A stretch of DNA of 64,000 nt. It comes from CAVQOB01 sp963714325 (GTDB taxonomy: Bacteria; Pseudomonadota; Alphaproteobacteria; Rhizobiales; Hyphomicrobiaceae). Where the stretch lies: assembly GCA_963714325.1 (NCBI GenBank), contig CAVQOB010000035.1, forward strand, positions 310,001 to 374,000, read 5' to 3'. Below are positions 27,483-36,144 of the stretch, in pieces. The position numbers were made by a program, and so were the translations under genes. Under the pieces are notes generated by a model. It was not told the origin of the DNA and searched no databases. It saw only the letters and a list, made by a program, of their open reading frames with translations. The first letter of the stretch is position 1. Each line of letters starts with the position of its first letter.

Positions 27483-27968
27483 ATGGCCAAGAAGGCCCCA
27501 GATCCCCAATCCGTCGCCCCACCCAGGGCAACCCAACTCGGCGTGCCGGCCCCCATCCCAACCTCCCCCGACACCGCCATCCTTGATCGCGTGCCAAACC
27601 CGCACGCCGATACAGACTATGTCGCGCGCTTCGTCTGCCCGGAGTTCACGTCACTTTGCCCGGTGACCGGTCAACCCGACTTCGGCCATCTTGTCGTCGA
27701 CTATGTGCCGGACAAATGGCTGGTTGAATCGAAGTCGCTGAAACTTTTCTTTCAATCACATCGCAACCACGGCGCCTTCCACGAGGACTGCACCGTCGGC
27801 ATCGGCCGCCGCCTGGTCGAACGGCTCAGCCCCCGCTTCCTCAGGATCGGCGGCTACTGGTATCCGCGCGGCGGCATGCCAATCGACGTTTTCTGGCAAC
27901 ATGGTACGTTGCCGAAAGGTGTGTGGCTGCCCGAGCAGGGTGTTGCGCCCTATCGCGGGCGCGGCTAA
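27483..27968 (+). CDS. queF: NADPH-dependent 7-cyano-7-deazaguanine reductase QueF (type I)
   Basis: QueF reduces preQ0 to preQ1 in queuosine synthesis. The 161-residue protein is the short type I form. The active-site Cys is in FTSLCPVTGQPDFGHL (about residue 59) and the catalytic Asp in the same block. The QueF motif ESKSLKLFFQSHRNHGAFHED and the His/Asp region HEDC follow. The ATG at 27483 has CGGAG upstream; an open frame continues 38 codons earlier without similarity. The other queuosine genes are not nearby. Nine bases separate it from the DUF1835 gene. Confidence 0.97.
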   Translation: MAKKAPDPQSVAPPRATQLGVPAPIPTSPDTAILDRVPNPHADTDYVARFVCPEFTSLCPVTGQPDFGHLVVDYVPDKWLVESKSLKLFFQSHRNHGAFHEDCTVGIGRRLVERLSPRFLRIGGYWYPRGGMPIDVFWQHGTLPKGVWLPEQGVAPYRGRG

Positions 27969-27977
27969 CCAGGAGGC

Positions 27978-28955
27978 ATGACGCGAGACCTCGTCATCAC
28001 CAACGGCGACGACGTCGCCCGACGCCTGGAACACCTCGGCCTCGCGCGCGAGGTTCTGCCTTGGCGCGACATTCTCTATGAAGGTCCTGTGCCGCAGACG
28101 GAGTCGCTCGCCGCGCTGTCGCAAGTCCGCGTGACGTATCTGGCCGCTGCCTATCCGCAGCCCAACCGCGACATCGCCGGCGAATTTGCCGCGCGCGATG
28201 GGCGGCTGTCGCAACACGCGGCGTTCGATACGGTGACACTGTGGTTTGAGAGCGACCTCGCCGACATGCTGCAACTGCTGCAGATCCTCGATTTTTTTGC
28301 GACGTCCGAGCGCGATCCGAGATCGCTTCGGCTGATCCACAGCACACGTGCGCTTGGCCATCATTCGGACGACGCCCTGCAAGCTCTGGCAACGACTGCG
28401 ACACCCGTCGGCCGCCGCCGCCTCAATCAGGCGCGTCAATCCTGGGCGGCGTGGCGCGCGCCGGATCATCGCGCCTGGTTTGCACAATTGCACGAGCAGC
28501 GGCTCGGACTTCTGCATCTGTGGACGACGGTGCTGCATTCAAAGAGCCTCTACCCGTCGATGGAGACCGGGTTGTCTGACGCGGAAATCACAATCATCCA
28601 CTCGGTCGACCAGGGGTTCAACGAACCGTCGGCAATCGTCACGGCGGTTCTGGAGGACCGGCGGCGTTTCAGCGACGCCTACATGGGGGATTGGAGCGTC
28701 TATCGCCTGCTCGACGACCTCGCCGCTGCGCCCGAACCATCGATCAGCGGGCTCGATGGTCGCTATCCCTTCGACGACAACGCGAGCGCCCGCGAAGCCT
28801 ATCGGGCGGCTCGTGCCGAACTGACGCCACTCGGCCGTGCGATTCTGGACGGCGAAACCAATCACGCTGTTGTCAATGGCATCGACCGCTGGATCGGCGG
28901 CGTGCATGTCACCGACGCCTACGCGCCGGCACTGTTGGTCGCCCACAACGCCTGA
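27978..28955 (+). CDS. DUF1835 domain protein
   Basis: The 325-residue protein begins LVITNGDDVARRLEHLG followed by VLPWRDILYEGPVPQ, the hallmark of DUF1835. The family C-terminal pattern (LTPLGRAILDGE near the end, then IDRWIGGVHVT) is also present. It has no signal peptide. The function is unknown; family members often lie alone. It is nine bases after queF in the same direction, probably by read-through rather than shared pathway. Confidence 0.88.
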   Translation: MTRDLVITNGDDVARRLEHLGLAREVLPWRDILYEGPVPQTESLAALSQVRVTYLAAAYPQPNRDIAGEFAARDGRLSQHAAFDTVTLWFESDLADMLQLLQILDFFATSERDPRSLRLIHSTRALGHHSDDALQALATTATPVGRRRLNQARQSWAAWRAPDHRAWFAQLHEQRLGLLHLWTTVLHSKSLYPSMETGLSDAEITIIHSVDQGFNEPSAIVTAVLEDRRRFSDAYMGDWSVYRLLDDLAAAPEPSISGLDGRYPFDDNASAREAYRAARAELTPLGRAILDGETNHAVVNGIDRWIGGVHVTDAYAPALLVAHNA

Positions 28956-29243
28956 CGCTTCGCGAAGTTCGCGAGGTCGGCCGCTGTCGCCTTGCCTTCA
29001 GGGCAGGCAAGAGCTGCAGCGATCGCATCGAGGCTGTCGAAAGGCAGCATCGCGATCAGCTGCTATCCCGATCGCCCCGTCGACGTGAGGACCAGTCCGC
29101 TGTTCACCTCGTCGCGGCGCCGGCGCGGGATGGTTTTCGCCAACCAACAGCACGTTCGCGGCGAACACGTGCGTTGCGAAATAATCGGCATCGGTGGCCG
29201 GGCTGTCCTTCGGTGTTTTATACTTCGCGATCAATATGGCCAT
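28919..29243 (-). pseudogene. Decayed EthD-domain protein gene
   Basis: The ATG at 29243 opens MAILIAKYKTPKDSPATDADYF, a good EthD-family N terminus (small dimeric alpha/beta-barrel proteins). The rest lies in another frame as QLIAMLPFDSLDAIAAALAC followed by PEGKATAADLANFAK, the typical EthD C-terminal half. Between them are one frameshift and an in-frame TAG where a Tyr is expected (GRSG-stop-QLIAML). The tail is missing because the frame runs into the convergent DUF1835 gene. Three lesions make a functional product unlikely. Confidence 0.75.
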
Positions 29244-29391
29244 CGGAGGTCGCCCAGCCTCGCGCGGGCCGTATGCCGGTCGGCCTTACATGAACGGGCA
29301 TTGAAAACATAGCCACGCGGCATTCGATTTGAACCTCCGGCGGGGGCATCGTCGTCAAAGACGATAGCGCCCCAAAAACGGAACCAAGCCG

Positions 29392-29610
29392 ATGCCGTCC
29401 TCACTCACAACAATACCACGTCGCCGCTCCAGGGCAAAAGCAACCAGCCTCCTGACAGCGCTGCTGTGCGCGGCAACTCTGGCCGTCGCTTTCGCGAGTC
29501 CCGAAACACGCGCGCCGCAAGCCGGCCTGAGGACCGCGTTCAAACTGCTCGCCGATACCTCCAGCCAAAACACGCGGCACCCAGCCTGCCACGCCCCCGC
29601 CGAGGACTAA
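29392..29610 (+). CDS. Possible small exported protein, unrecognised
   Basis: The 72-residue frame has a basic N terminus (PRRRSRAKA) followed by a hydrophobic stretch LLTALLCAATLAVAFA, like a signal peptide, and a short polar tail. The ribosome site is weak. No family is recognised; it may be spurious. Confidence 0.3.
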   Translation: MPSSLTTIPRRRSRAKATSLLTALLCAATLAVAFASPETRAPQAGLRTAFKLLADTSSQNTRHPACHAPAED

Positions 29611-29621
29611 TCGCACTCACA

Positions 29622-31601
29622 TCACCCCCGCGCCACATCCGGCGGCACGGCTTCAGCCTTCAGCATCGCCAGCGCCTCGTCGAGCGGCATCACGGTCTGG
29701 TCCTGACTGCCGAGACGGCGGATCGAGACCTTGCGTTCCTCAGCCTCGCGCTTGCCGACGACGAGTTGGACCGGTGTTTTGGCAAGGGAATGCTCGCGCA
29801 CCTTGTAGTTGATCTTCTCGTTGCGCAGATCGAGTTCGACGCGGAGCCCCGCCTTGCGGCAGGCTTTGACCACCTCACGCGCGTAATCGTCGGCGTCCGA
29901 GACGATGGTTGCGACCACTGCTTGCACCGGCGCCATCCACAGCGGCAGATGCCCGGCGCAGTTCTCGATGAGAATACCAAGGAACCGTTCGAGCGATCCG
30001 CAGATCGCGCGATGCACCATCACCGGCTGCTTCTTCTCGCCATCGGCGGTAATATAAAATGCGCCGAACCGCTCCGGCAGATTGAAGTCGACCTGCGTCG
30101 TCCCGCACTGCCATTCCCGCCCGATCGCATCGCGCAGCGTGTATTCGAATTTGGGACCGTAGAACGTGCCCTCGCCCTCATTGATGCCGGTCTTGATTCG
30201 CCCGCCGGAGTCGGCCGCCATCTTCGCCAGCACCTTGCGCAGGATGCTTTCCGCATGGTCCCACATAGCATCGGTGCCGACGCGCTTGGCCGGCCTCGTC
30301 GCGAGCTTGACGACGACCTCCTCAAAGCCGAAATCGCGATACACCGACATCATCAGATCGTTGATCGCCAGGCATTCCGCTTCAAGCTGTTCCTCGGTAC
30401 AGAAAATATGCGCATCATCCTGCGTGAACCCGCGCACGCGCATCAACCCGTGCAACGCGCCGGACGCCTCATAGCGATGCACGCAACCGAATTCCGCCAG
30501 CCGCAACGGCAGGTCGCGATAGCTCTTCAGGCCATGCTTGAAGATCTGCACATGCCCTGGACAGTTCATCGGCTTCAGCGCAAACACCTTCTGCTCGGCC
30601 GCCTCGTCGAGCGGATTCATGAACGCCGTCGCCGACTTCACCGCGAACATATTGTCGGAATACCAAGCCCAATGCCCCGACGTTTCCCAGAGTGACTTGT
30701 CGAGCAGCTGCGGCCCCTGCACTTCCTGGTAGTCACCATCCAGCCGGCGGCGCATATAGGAGATCAGCTGCTGGAACGACGTCCACCCCTTGGCGTGCCA
30801 GAAGACGACACCCGGCCCCTCCTCCTGGAAATGAAACAGATCCATTTCGCGGCCGAGCTTGCGATGATCGCGCTTCTCCGCCTCTTCCAATTGCGTCAGA
30901 TAAGTCGCCAGTTCCTTTTCTTCCGCGAACGCGACGCCATAGACGCGCTGCAACTGCGCGTTCTTGGCATCGCCGCGCCAATAGGCACCGGCAAACTTGG
31001 TGATCTTGAACGCCTTGCCGATCGGACCGGTCGAAGTCATGTGCGGGCCGCGGCACAGATCCATCCACTCGCCCTGCTTGTACATTTTCAAGTCCTGGCC
31101 GGGCGGGATCGCATCGACCAGCTCGACCTTGAAGTGCTCGCCCTTCTCCTTGAAGTAGGCTTTCGCCTTGTCGCGCGACCAGATCTCTTTCGTGAAGGCA
31201 GCGTTCTTGGCGATGATCTCGTGCATTCGCTTTTCGATTTTTGCGATGTCGTCCGGTACAAACGGCTCAGTCTTCGCAAAATCGTAGAAAAATCCGTTTT
31301 CGATCACCGGACCGATCGTTACCTGTGTGCCCGGCCACAGCTGCTGCACGGCTTCCGCCAGCACGTGCGCCGCGTCGTGCCGGATCAGTTCCAGCGCCGC
31401 CGGATCGGAGCGAGGCAGAAAAGCTATTTTGGCGTCGTGCAGAATGGGGTCGCCGACATCGACCACCATGCCATCGAGCGTCATGGCAACTGTGCGTTTG
31501 GCGAGCGACGGCGAAATCGCCTTGGCCACATCCATGCCCGTTGTACCGGACTTGATCACGCGCTTGGCGCCATCCGGCATCGTCAGAGTGACATCCGTCA
31601 T
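29622..31601 (-). CDS. thrS: Threonine-tRNA ligase
   Basis: Class II synthetase of 659 residues that charges tRNA-Thr. The TGS domain lies at about 1-60 and the editing domain carries the HDAAHVLAEAVQQLWPG zinc motif. The catalytic core has the Zn-binding Cys/His set (NCPGHVQIFKHG), motif 2 around HRYEASGALHGLMRVRGF and TQDDAHIFCTEEQ. The C-terminal anticodon-binding domain ends in VGKREAEERKVSIRRLG. The start MTDVTLTMPDG at 31601 is preferred over a site six codons upstream because it matches the family N terminus. Confidence 0.98.
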   Translation of the reverse strand: MTDVTLTMPDGAKRVIKSGTTGMDVAKAISPSLAKRTVAMTLDGMVVDVGDPILHDAKIAFLPRSDPAALELIRHDAAHVLAEAVQQLWPGTQVTIGPVIENGFFYDFAKTEPFVPDDIAKIEKRMHEIIAKNAAFTKEIWSRDKAKAYFKEKGEHFKVELVDAIPPGQDLKMYKQGEWMDLCRGPHMTSTGPIGKAFKITKFAGAYWRGDAKNAQLQRVYGVAFAEEKELATYLTQLEEAEKRDHRKLGREMDLFHFQEEGPGVVFWHAKGWTSFQQLISYMRRRLDGDYQEVQGPQLLDKSLWETSGHWAWYSDNMFAVKSATAFMNPLDEAAEQKVFALKPMNCPGHVQIFKHGLKSYRDLPLRLAEFGCVHRYEASGALHGLMRVRGFTQDDAHIFCTEEQLEAECLAINDLMMSVYRDFGFEEVVVKLATRPAKRVGTDAMWDHAESILRKVLAKMAADSGGRIKTGINEGEGTFYGPKFEYTLRDAIGREWQCGTTQVDFNLPERFGAFYITADGEKKQPVMVHRAICGSLERFLGILIENCAGHLPLWMAPVQAVVATIVSDADDYAREVVKACRKAGLRVELDLRNEKINYKVREHSLAKTPVQLVVGKREAEERKVSIRRLGSQDQTVMPLDEALAMLKAEAVPPDVARG

Positions 31602-31890
31602 ATCGTTCCATCCTCTCAATCGCTGCCAACCACGCAGGTAAGAGCGTTTCGCATTTTTTCAGGGCCGTCGTTCCAGGACCTTCCTGGGCCGCGGCACCGA
31701 GTTACCGCAGCCGGGGGGCTTCGCGCAAGCCGGTTGTCGCGCGGCGTTCTGCAACCGGGGCAACCCGCAACGGCGTCTGCGTTCAGAGTAGCGTCCAATC
31801 TGATCTGCCGCCGAGCCTGCAATCCAACACGCAATATTGACCGTTGGCACGAATCTGCCTTCGGTAGTTCGCGTCGCGTCCCAACACCCC

Positions 31891-34023
31891 ATGACATCGC
31901 CGTTGAACCGAACCGAAGTCAGAGCCGGACGCGCCATGATTGCCCTTCGCCGTATGCTACTGCCCCTCCCCAACGACGCATCACTGAGCGAAGCAGGGGC
32001 GTCGCTCCGGCGTTTCGCGCGCCTACTCTCTCTGACCGACATTATGGCGGCCGCGATCATCACCGCAACGCTGACTGTCGCACTCGTCATCGGCGCCGGA
32101 TTCTCAATCGCCGCACCGCTGACGATCGCCGTCGCGGTCCTGGTTGCCGTCCCGATCGGCCGCACGGTGTTGGCGCTCTGCCCCGTAACGTTGCCGGCCG
32201 AGGCCCGCGCACCTGCCGAACTTCTCCTCGGCCTGGCGCTGTTCTGCACGGCCATGCTGCTCATTGCACTCGCTGGAACGCTCTCGGCTGGTACAAGCTT
32301 CGTCGCCTGCTGCGTTGGGAGTCTCGCCTTGTGCGTCTGTTTGGCGCCCGCCCCACCGTCGCGCGACCGTTGGACACCCGCCGGCTTGGCCGTGCTGGCC
32401 ATCATCTCCGCCGTTTCTTTGGCTTGGTCTTGGGAGGCCATAGGCACTGTGCCGCGGCTGCTTTCCGATGGCATCTTCAACAGTTGGATCGACTTTTTCG
32501 TCCACGCCGGTTTCGTCACGCAGTTCGCGCACCTCGCGCCGCTCGGCGGCAGATCGATGTTCGTCGCCGGCGAACCGATCGCGATCTATCATTTCGCCAG
32601 CTACATGTTGCCCGCCGCCATCAAAGCCTTCACGGGATTGCCGGCACTGGCTGTGATCACCACCACCTGGGGCCTACTCGGTTTTATCATGATGGGGCTC
32701 GGCGCGTTGGTTCTCGGCCATGTGCTGCACGGCCGCGCGGGAGGGTTAGTCGCTGTCGCCGCCGTCCTCTTGCTTCCCGACTCCGGCCAGTATCTGCTGC
32801 AGAAAACATTCTTCAGTTTCCACTGGGCGCAGCAAGTGTTCTGCGGCAGCGCCTATGGGCTCGGGCTGTCGCTGATGGCCCTTGCTTTCGGTGTTTTGAC
32901 GCTGCGTGGCGACGGCAAAGCACTGACGCTGACGATCGTGACGACCGTGCTGGTTGCGTTCTTTCGCGTGCATCTTTTCGTCTTGTTGGTGCTTGCCGCG
33001 ATACCCGTCCTCTATGTCAACTGGTATCCTGAGCGGCAGTGGCTGCGCAGCGCATGCCTGGCCGCGATTCTCCCCGTCGCCTGCATCGGCGCATTGATCG
33101 CCGAGCGCATCCCGCGCGCGCCGCATTTCTTCTCTGGACATTTCGATGCCATCTTTGCCATCGGGACGTTGAGCTCCATCGGCGGTGGAGCCGTCTCGGA
33201 TTGGTTCGAGGCGTTTGTGTTGCTGCCCGTTCCCGGCATGCTGGTCCTGGTCGTCGGCGTCTTGCTGTTTCTGACCTGCGCCTTGGCATTACTCGCCCCG
33301 AGTTACCTCACCTACTTGGCTGTCAATCGGCAGCGGCTGATGATCGGCGACAGTTTGCCGGGCTTTCTCCTGATCTGTTACATCGGCATGCTCGTGCTGT
33401 TTCCGTTCGAGAGGAGCCGCGAGTACCAGCATCGGCCGTTCGTCCTGGTCTACGCGGCGCTAACCATCTGGTGCAGCGTCTTTCTGCTGCGGGCGGCGCA
33501 ATCATGGCAGCCGCGCCAGCAACTGTTGCTGGCGGCGATCTGCGCGCCACTCGCCCTCAACCCGTTGCTATCGATTGGCTTGGTTCAGGGTGCCGGCAAC
33601 ACCTGGTCGCTGACCCGGCCGAGCATTCATTTCAGCGTCGATGAGGGGCTGCGGCAAGCCGCTGAATTCATCCGCTCGCACGCCGCTCTGACCGATGTGG
33701 TCTGGTCCAATCAGGACGATCCCTGGGCCATCAATACAGCATTGACGGAGCGTACCACCTTCTCATCCATTGAAACCTTTGCGGTGTCACAGCCTGGCCG
33801 CCTGCACGATCAAGTTCTCGCCCGCCAGGAGATCTCTCAAAAGATTCGAGTGTCGACGGCGTCGGTCGACCAGTTCATCAAGGCCGCGAGGGCCGCCGGC
33901 ATAGATTGGTGCCTGCTCTCTCCGGAATTCCAAATCCCGGACTCGTTCCGCGATCATGTCGCATTCAGTGCTGGCGGCTATCACGTGCTGCGCATCGACG
34001 CTCAGCCAAACCGAGCGCAGTGA
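31891..34023 (+). CDS. Large polytopic membrane protein, GT-C-like, unassigned
   Basis: A protein of about 710 residues (start uncertain: ATG 31891 or 31936; neither has a good ribosome site). It has at least twelve hydrophobic helices over about 30-580 and a C-terminal soluble domain. The loop WIDFFVHAGFVTQFAHLAPLG followed by GEPIAIYHFASYMLPAAIKA resembles the first periplasmic loop of GT-C glycosyltransferases. The C-terminal part (GLRQAAEFIRSHAALTDVVW, then WCLLSPEFQ) resembles the tail of such proteins. Transfer of a lipid-linked sugar is likely given the glycan genes downstream, but no catalytic residue is identified with certainty. Confidence 0.78.
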   Translation: MTSPLNRTEVRAGRAMIALRRMLLPLPNDASLSEAGASLRRFARLLSLTDIMAAAIITATLTVALVIGAGFSIAAPLTIAVAVLVAVPIGRTVLALCPVTLPAEARAPAELLLGLALFCTAMLLIALAGTLSAGTSFVACCVGSLALCVCLAPAPPSRDRWTPAGLAVLAIISAVSLAWSWEAIGTVPRLLSDGIFNSWIDFFVHAGFVTQFAHLAPLGGRSMFVAGEPIAIYHFASYMLPAAIKAFTGLPALAVITTTWGLLGFIMMGLGALVLGHVLHGRAGGLVAVAAVLLLPDSGQYLLQKTFFSFHWAQQVFCGSAYGLGLSLMALAFGVLTLRGDGKALTLTIVTTVLVAFFRVHLFVLLVLAAIPVLYVNWYPERQWLRSACLAAILPVACIGALIAERIPRAPHFFSGHFDAIFAIGTLSSIGGGAVSDWFEAFVLLPVPGMLVLVVGVLLFLTCALALLAPSYLTYLAVNRQRLMIGDSLPGFLLICYIGMLVLFPFERSREYQHRPFVLVYAALTIWCSVFLLRAAQSWQPRQQLLLAAICAPLALNPLLSIGLVQGAGNTWSLTRPSIHFSVDEGLRQAAEFIRSHAALTDVVWSNQDDPWAINTALTERTTFSSIETFAVSQPGRLHDQVLARQEISQKIRVSTASVDQFIKAARAAGIDWCLLSPEFQIPDSFRDHVAFSAGGYHVLRIDAQPNRAQ

Positions 34024-34318
34024 TTCGGTTGCCGATGGCGGTGGCGTGTTGCCAAAAACAACATGATCAAGCGCTTATCGCGTGCTCTGCACAGTTTTCT
34101 TGACGCCGCTCTAGCGAAGCAGATACACGCAACATCGATGTTGCGTTCGTGTGTGCCAGCGCGTCCAGTCCGTTGCGTGATCGATCCTGCGGCAAGCCCG
34201 TTTACCGGCCAAGCAGGTGCCGACGGGGGAGTATTCGCGTTCCTGCGGTAATCGTCAGTCCAACCAAAGGTCCCACTTCCTGGCTTAGGCCATCGGGTGC
34301 GCCCTGGATCACCGCACG
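34024..34318. other. Intergenic stretch before the transketolase pair
   Basis: About 295 bases. No gene or clear terminator is seen; it may hold the promoter of the glycan operon. Confidence 0.35.
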
Positions 34319-35233
34319 ATGCTCGACAGAAAATCGCAACACCGACCGCCGAGCCAGGATCCCGCCGATGGCTGGATTGAGAATCTAGTGACATCGTTGC
34401 GGCGCGTCCTCGCGCGTCAACTTCCGCCATCGATTACCGAGCCGCCGGTCGAAATCCGTCTCGATCAGGCCTTCTTGAACAAGGTTCGCGCGCGGCTCTT
34501 GCGCATGCACTACGAGAACAAGGTCGGCCATCTCGGAGGTAATCTCTCGGCCATCGACGCCATGCTGGTCATCCATCACGAGTTGTTTCGGCCTGGTGAT
34601 CGCTTCGTGCTCTCCAAGGGGCATTCGGCCGGCGCCTATTACGCGACGCTCTGGTCGCTCGGCAAACTCTCCGACGCTGATCTCAAAACGTTTCACAAGG
34701 ACGGCACGCGGCTTGCCGGCCATCCCCCATCACGCGGCATTCCCGAGATTGAATTTGCCACCGGCAGCCTGGGGCATGGCCTATCGCTCGCGGCGGGGCT
34801 GGCGATGGCCGCCAAGCTCAAGGGCCAGAGGCATCGCATTTACTGCCTGACCTCCGATGGCGAATGGCAGGAGGGTTCGACGCTGGAGGCGCTGGTCTTC
34901 GCCGCCCATCACAAGCTTTCCAATCTCTCGATCGTCGTCGACCACAATGGTTTGCAGGGCTTCGGCACGACATCGGCGGTCGCCTCGATGGACCCGCTCG
35001 ATGAAAAGCTGTCAGGCTTCGGCGTTGAGCTGCGCCGCTGCAATGGGCACGACCTCGATGATTTGCGGGAGACCCTCGCCCAATCCAATACCGCCGGGCC
35101 AAGCATTACAATCCTGGAAACCCGCAAGGGCAATGGCATCCCGGACTTCGAAGGCCGCATGGAGTCGCACTATCTGCCGGTGACTGAAGCGCAGTTCCTG
35201 GCCGGCATGGCGGCATTCGAGGGCCGGCGATGA
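34319..35233 (+). CDS. Transketolase-like N-terminal subunit (ThDP-binding)
   Basis: This 304-residue protein is the N-terminal half of a split transketolase. Visible motifs are KVGHLGGNLSAIDAMLVIHH, RFVLSKGHSAGAYYATLW, the ATGSLGHGLSLAAGLAMA block and the ThDP/Mg site CLTSDGEWQEGSTLEALVFA ending NLSIVVDHNGLQGFG. The start could also be the GTG at 34388. It overlaps the C-terminal subunit gene by ATGA, so the two are made together. In polysaccharide loci such split pairs move two-carbon or acyl units onto sugars; the donor here is unknown. Confidence 0.92.
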   Translation: MLDRKSQHRPPSQDPADGWIENLVTSLRRVLARQLPPSITEPPVEIRLDQAFLNKVRARLLRMHYENKVGHLGGNLSAIDAMLVIHHELFRPGDRFVLSKGHSAGAYYATLWSLGKLSDADLKTFHKDGTRLAGHPPSRGIPEIEFATGSLGHGLSLAAGLAMAAKLKGQRHRIYCLTSDGEWQEGSTLEALVFAAHHKLSNLSIVVDHNGLQGFGTTSAVASMDPLDEKLSGFGVELRRCNGHDLDDLRETLAQSNTAGPSITILETRKGNGIPDFEGRMESHYLPVTEAQFLAGMAAFEGRR

Positions 35234-36144
35234 GGCAGAAGGTCTGCGATGTACTCGTCGCCCGCGCCGAAAACCCGAACATGGTCTTCCTGACCGGCGA
35301 TCTCGGCTTCATGGCGCTTGAGCCGTTGCGCGACCGCCTCGGCGATCGTTTCATCAATTGCGGCATCGCCGAGCAGAACATGATCACAGTCGCGGCCGGC
35401 ATGGCGCGTGAAGGCCTGGAACTCTGGGCCTATTCGATCGCGCCGTTCGTCTACGCCCGCGCCTTCGAGCAGATCCGCAACGACGTCTGTCTGCACAACC
35501 TGCCTGTCCGCCTGCTCGGCAATGGTGGCGGTTACGGCTACGGCGTCATGGGCGCTACCCATCACGCCATCGAGGACTACGGCGTGCTGCTCACACTCCC
35601 CGCAATGCGCGTTTACGCGCCAGCGTTCATGGACGATATCGCACCGGTCATCAGCAAAGCCGGCGACGCGAAGCAACCCTGCTACATCCGGCTCGGCCGC
35701 GATGAACGCAAAGATAAATCCATTGCCCATGCCTATGCGCCCTGGCGCCGGATCTCGCCCGGCGATGGCCCAGTGGTCATTGCCATCGGCCCGCTCGCCA
35801 GCGCCGTCCAGGCGGCGCTCGAAAGCTTCGGCGATCCGCGCCCCGATCTCTGGCTCCTCTCCGAAATGCAGGCGGCATCGCTTGATGTACCGCCAGACCT
35901 CGCGCGTCGCATTGCCGCCGCAGGGAAACTCTGCGTGATCGAGGAGCATGTCGCGCACGGCGGCCTTGGCAGCATGCTCTGCCGTTGGCTGGTCAGTTCC
36001 GGCATCCACGTCCCTGACTTCCGGCATCTGCATGCGCTTGGCTATCCATCGGAGTTCAGCGGCTCGCAGGACTATCTGCGGCAGCATTCGCAGTTGGGCC
36101 CCGACGCCATCAAAACGGCCATCAACGCATTGATGCAAATCTGA
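35230..36144 (+). CDS. Transketolase-like C-terminal subunit (pyrimidine domain)
   Basis: The 304-residue partner of the preceding gene. It carries the pyrimidine-binding Glu in FINCGIAEQNMITVAAGMA, then LELWAYSIAPFVYARAFEQI, RLLGNGGGYGYGVMGATHHAIEDYG-type text (seen around residue 100) and the C-terminal domain with KLCVIEEHVAHGGLG. Together the two chains span about 610 residues, near one full transketolase. The stop overlaps the next start in TGATG. Confidence 0.92.
   Translation: MRQKVCDVLVARAENPNMVFLTGDLGFMALEPLRDRLGDRFINCGIAEQNMITVAAGMAREGLELWAYSIAPFVYARAFEQIRNDVCLHNLPVRLLGNGGGYGYGVMGATHHAIEDYGVLLTLPAMRVYAPAFMDDIAPVISKAGDAKQPCYIRLGRDERKDKSIAHAYAPWRRISPGDGPVVIAIGPLASAVQAALESFGDPRPDLWLLSEMQAASLDVPPDLARRIAAAGKLCVIEEHVAHGGLGSMLCRWLVSSGIHVPDFRHLHALGYPSEFSGSQDYLRQHSQLGPDAIKTAINALMQI

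Noticed and set aside
29466..30695. A 409-residue plus-strand frame
   Set aside because: Antisense to thrS; rich in Arg and His with no recognisable domain.
30795..33032. A 745-residue plus-strand frame
   Set aside because: It runs antisense through thrS and then out of frame through the membrane protein. Composition is a shadow type and no motif is present.
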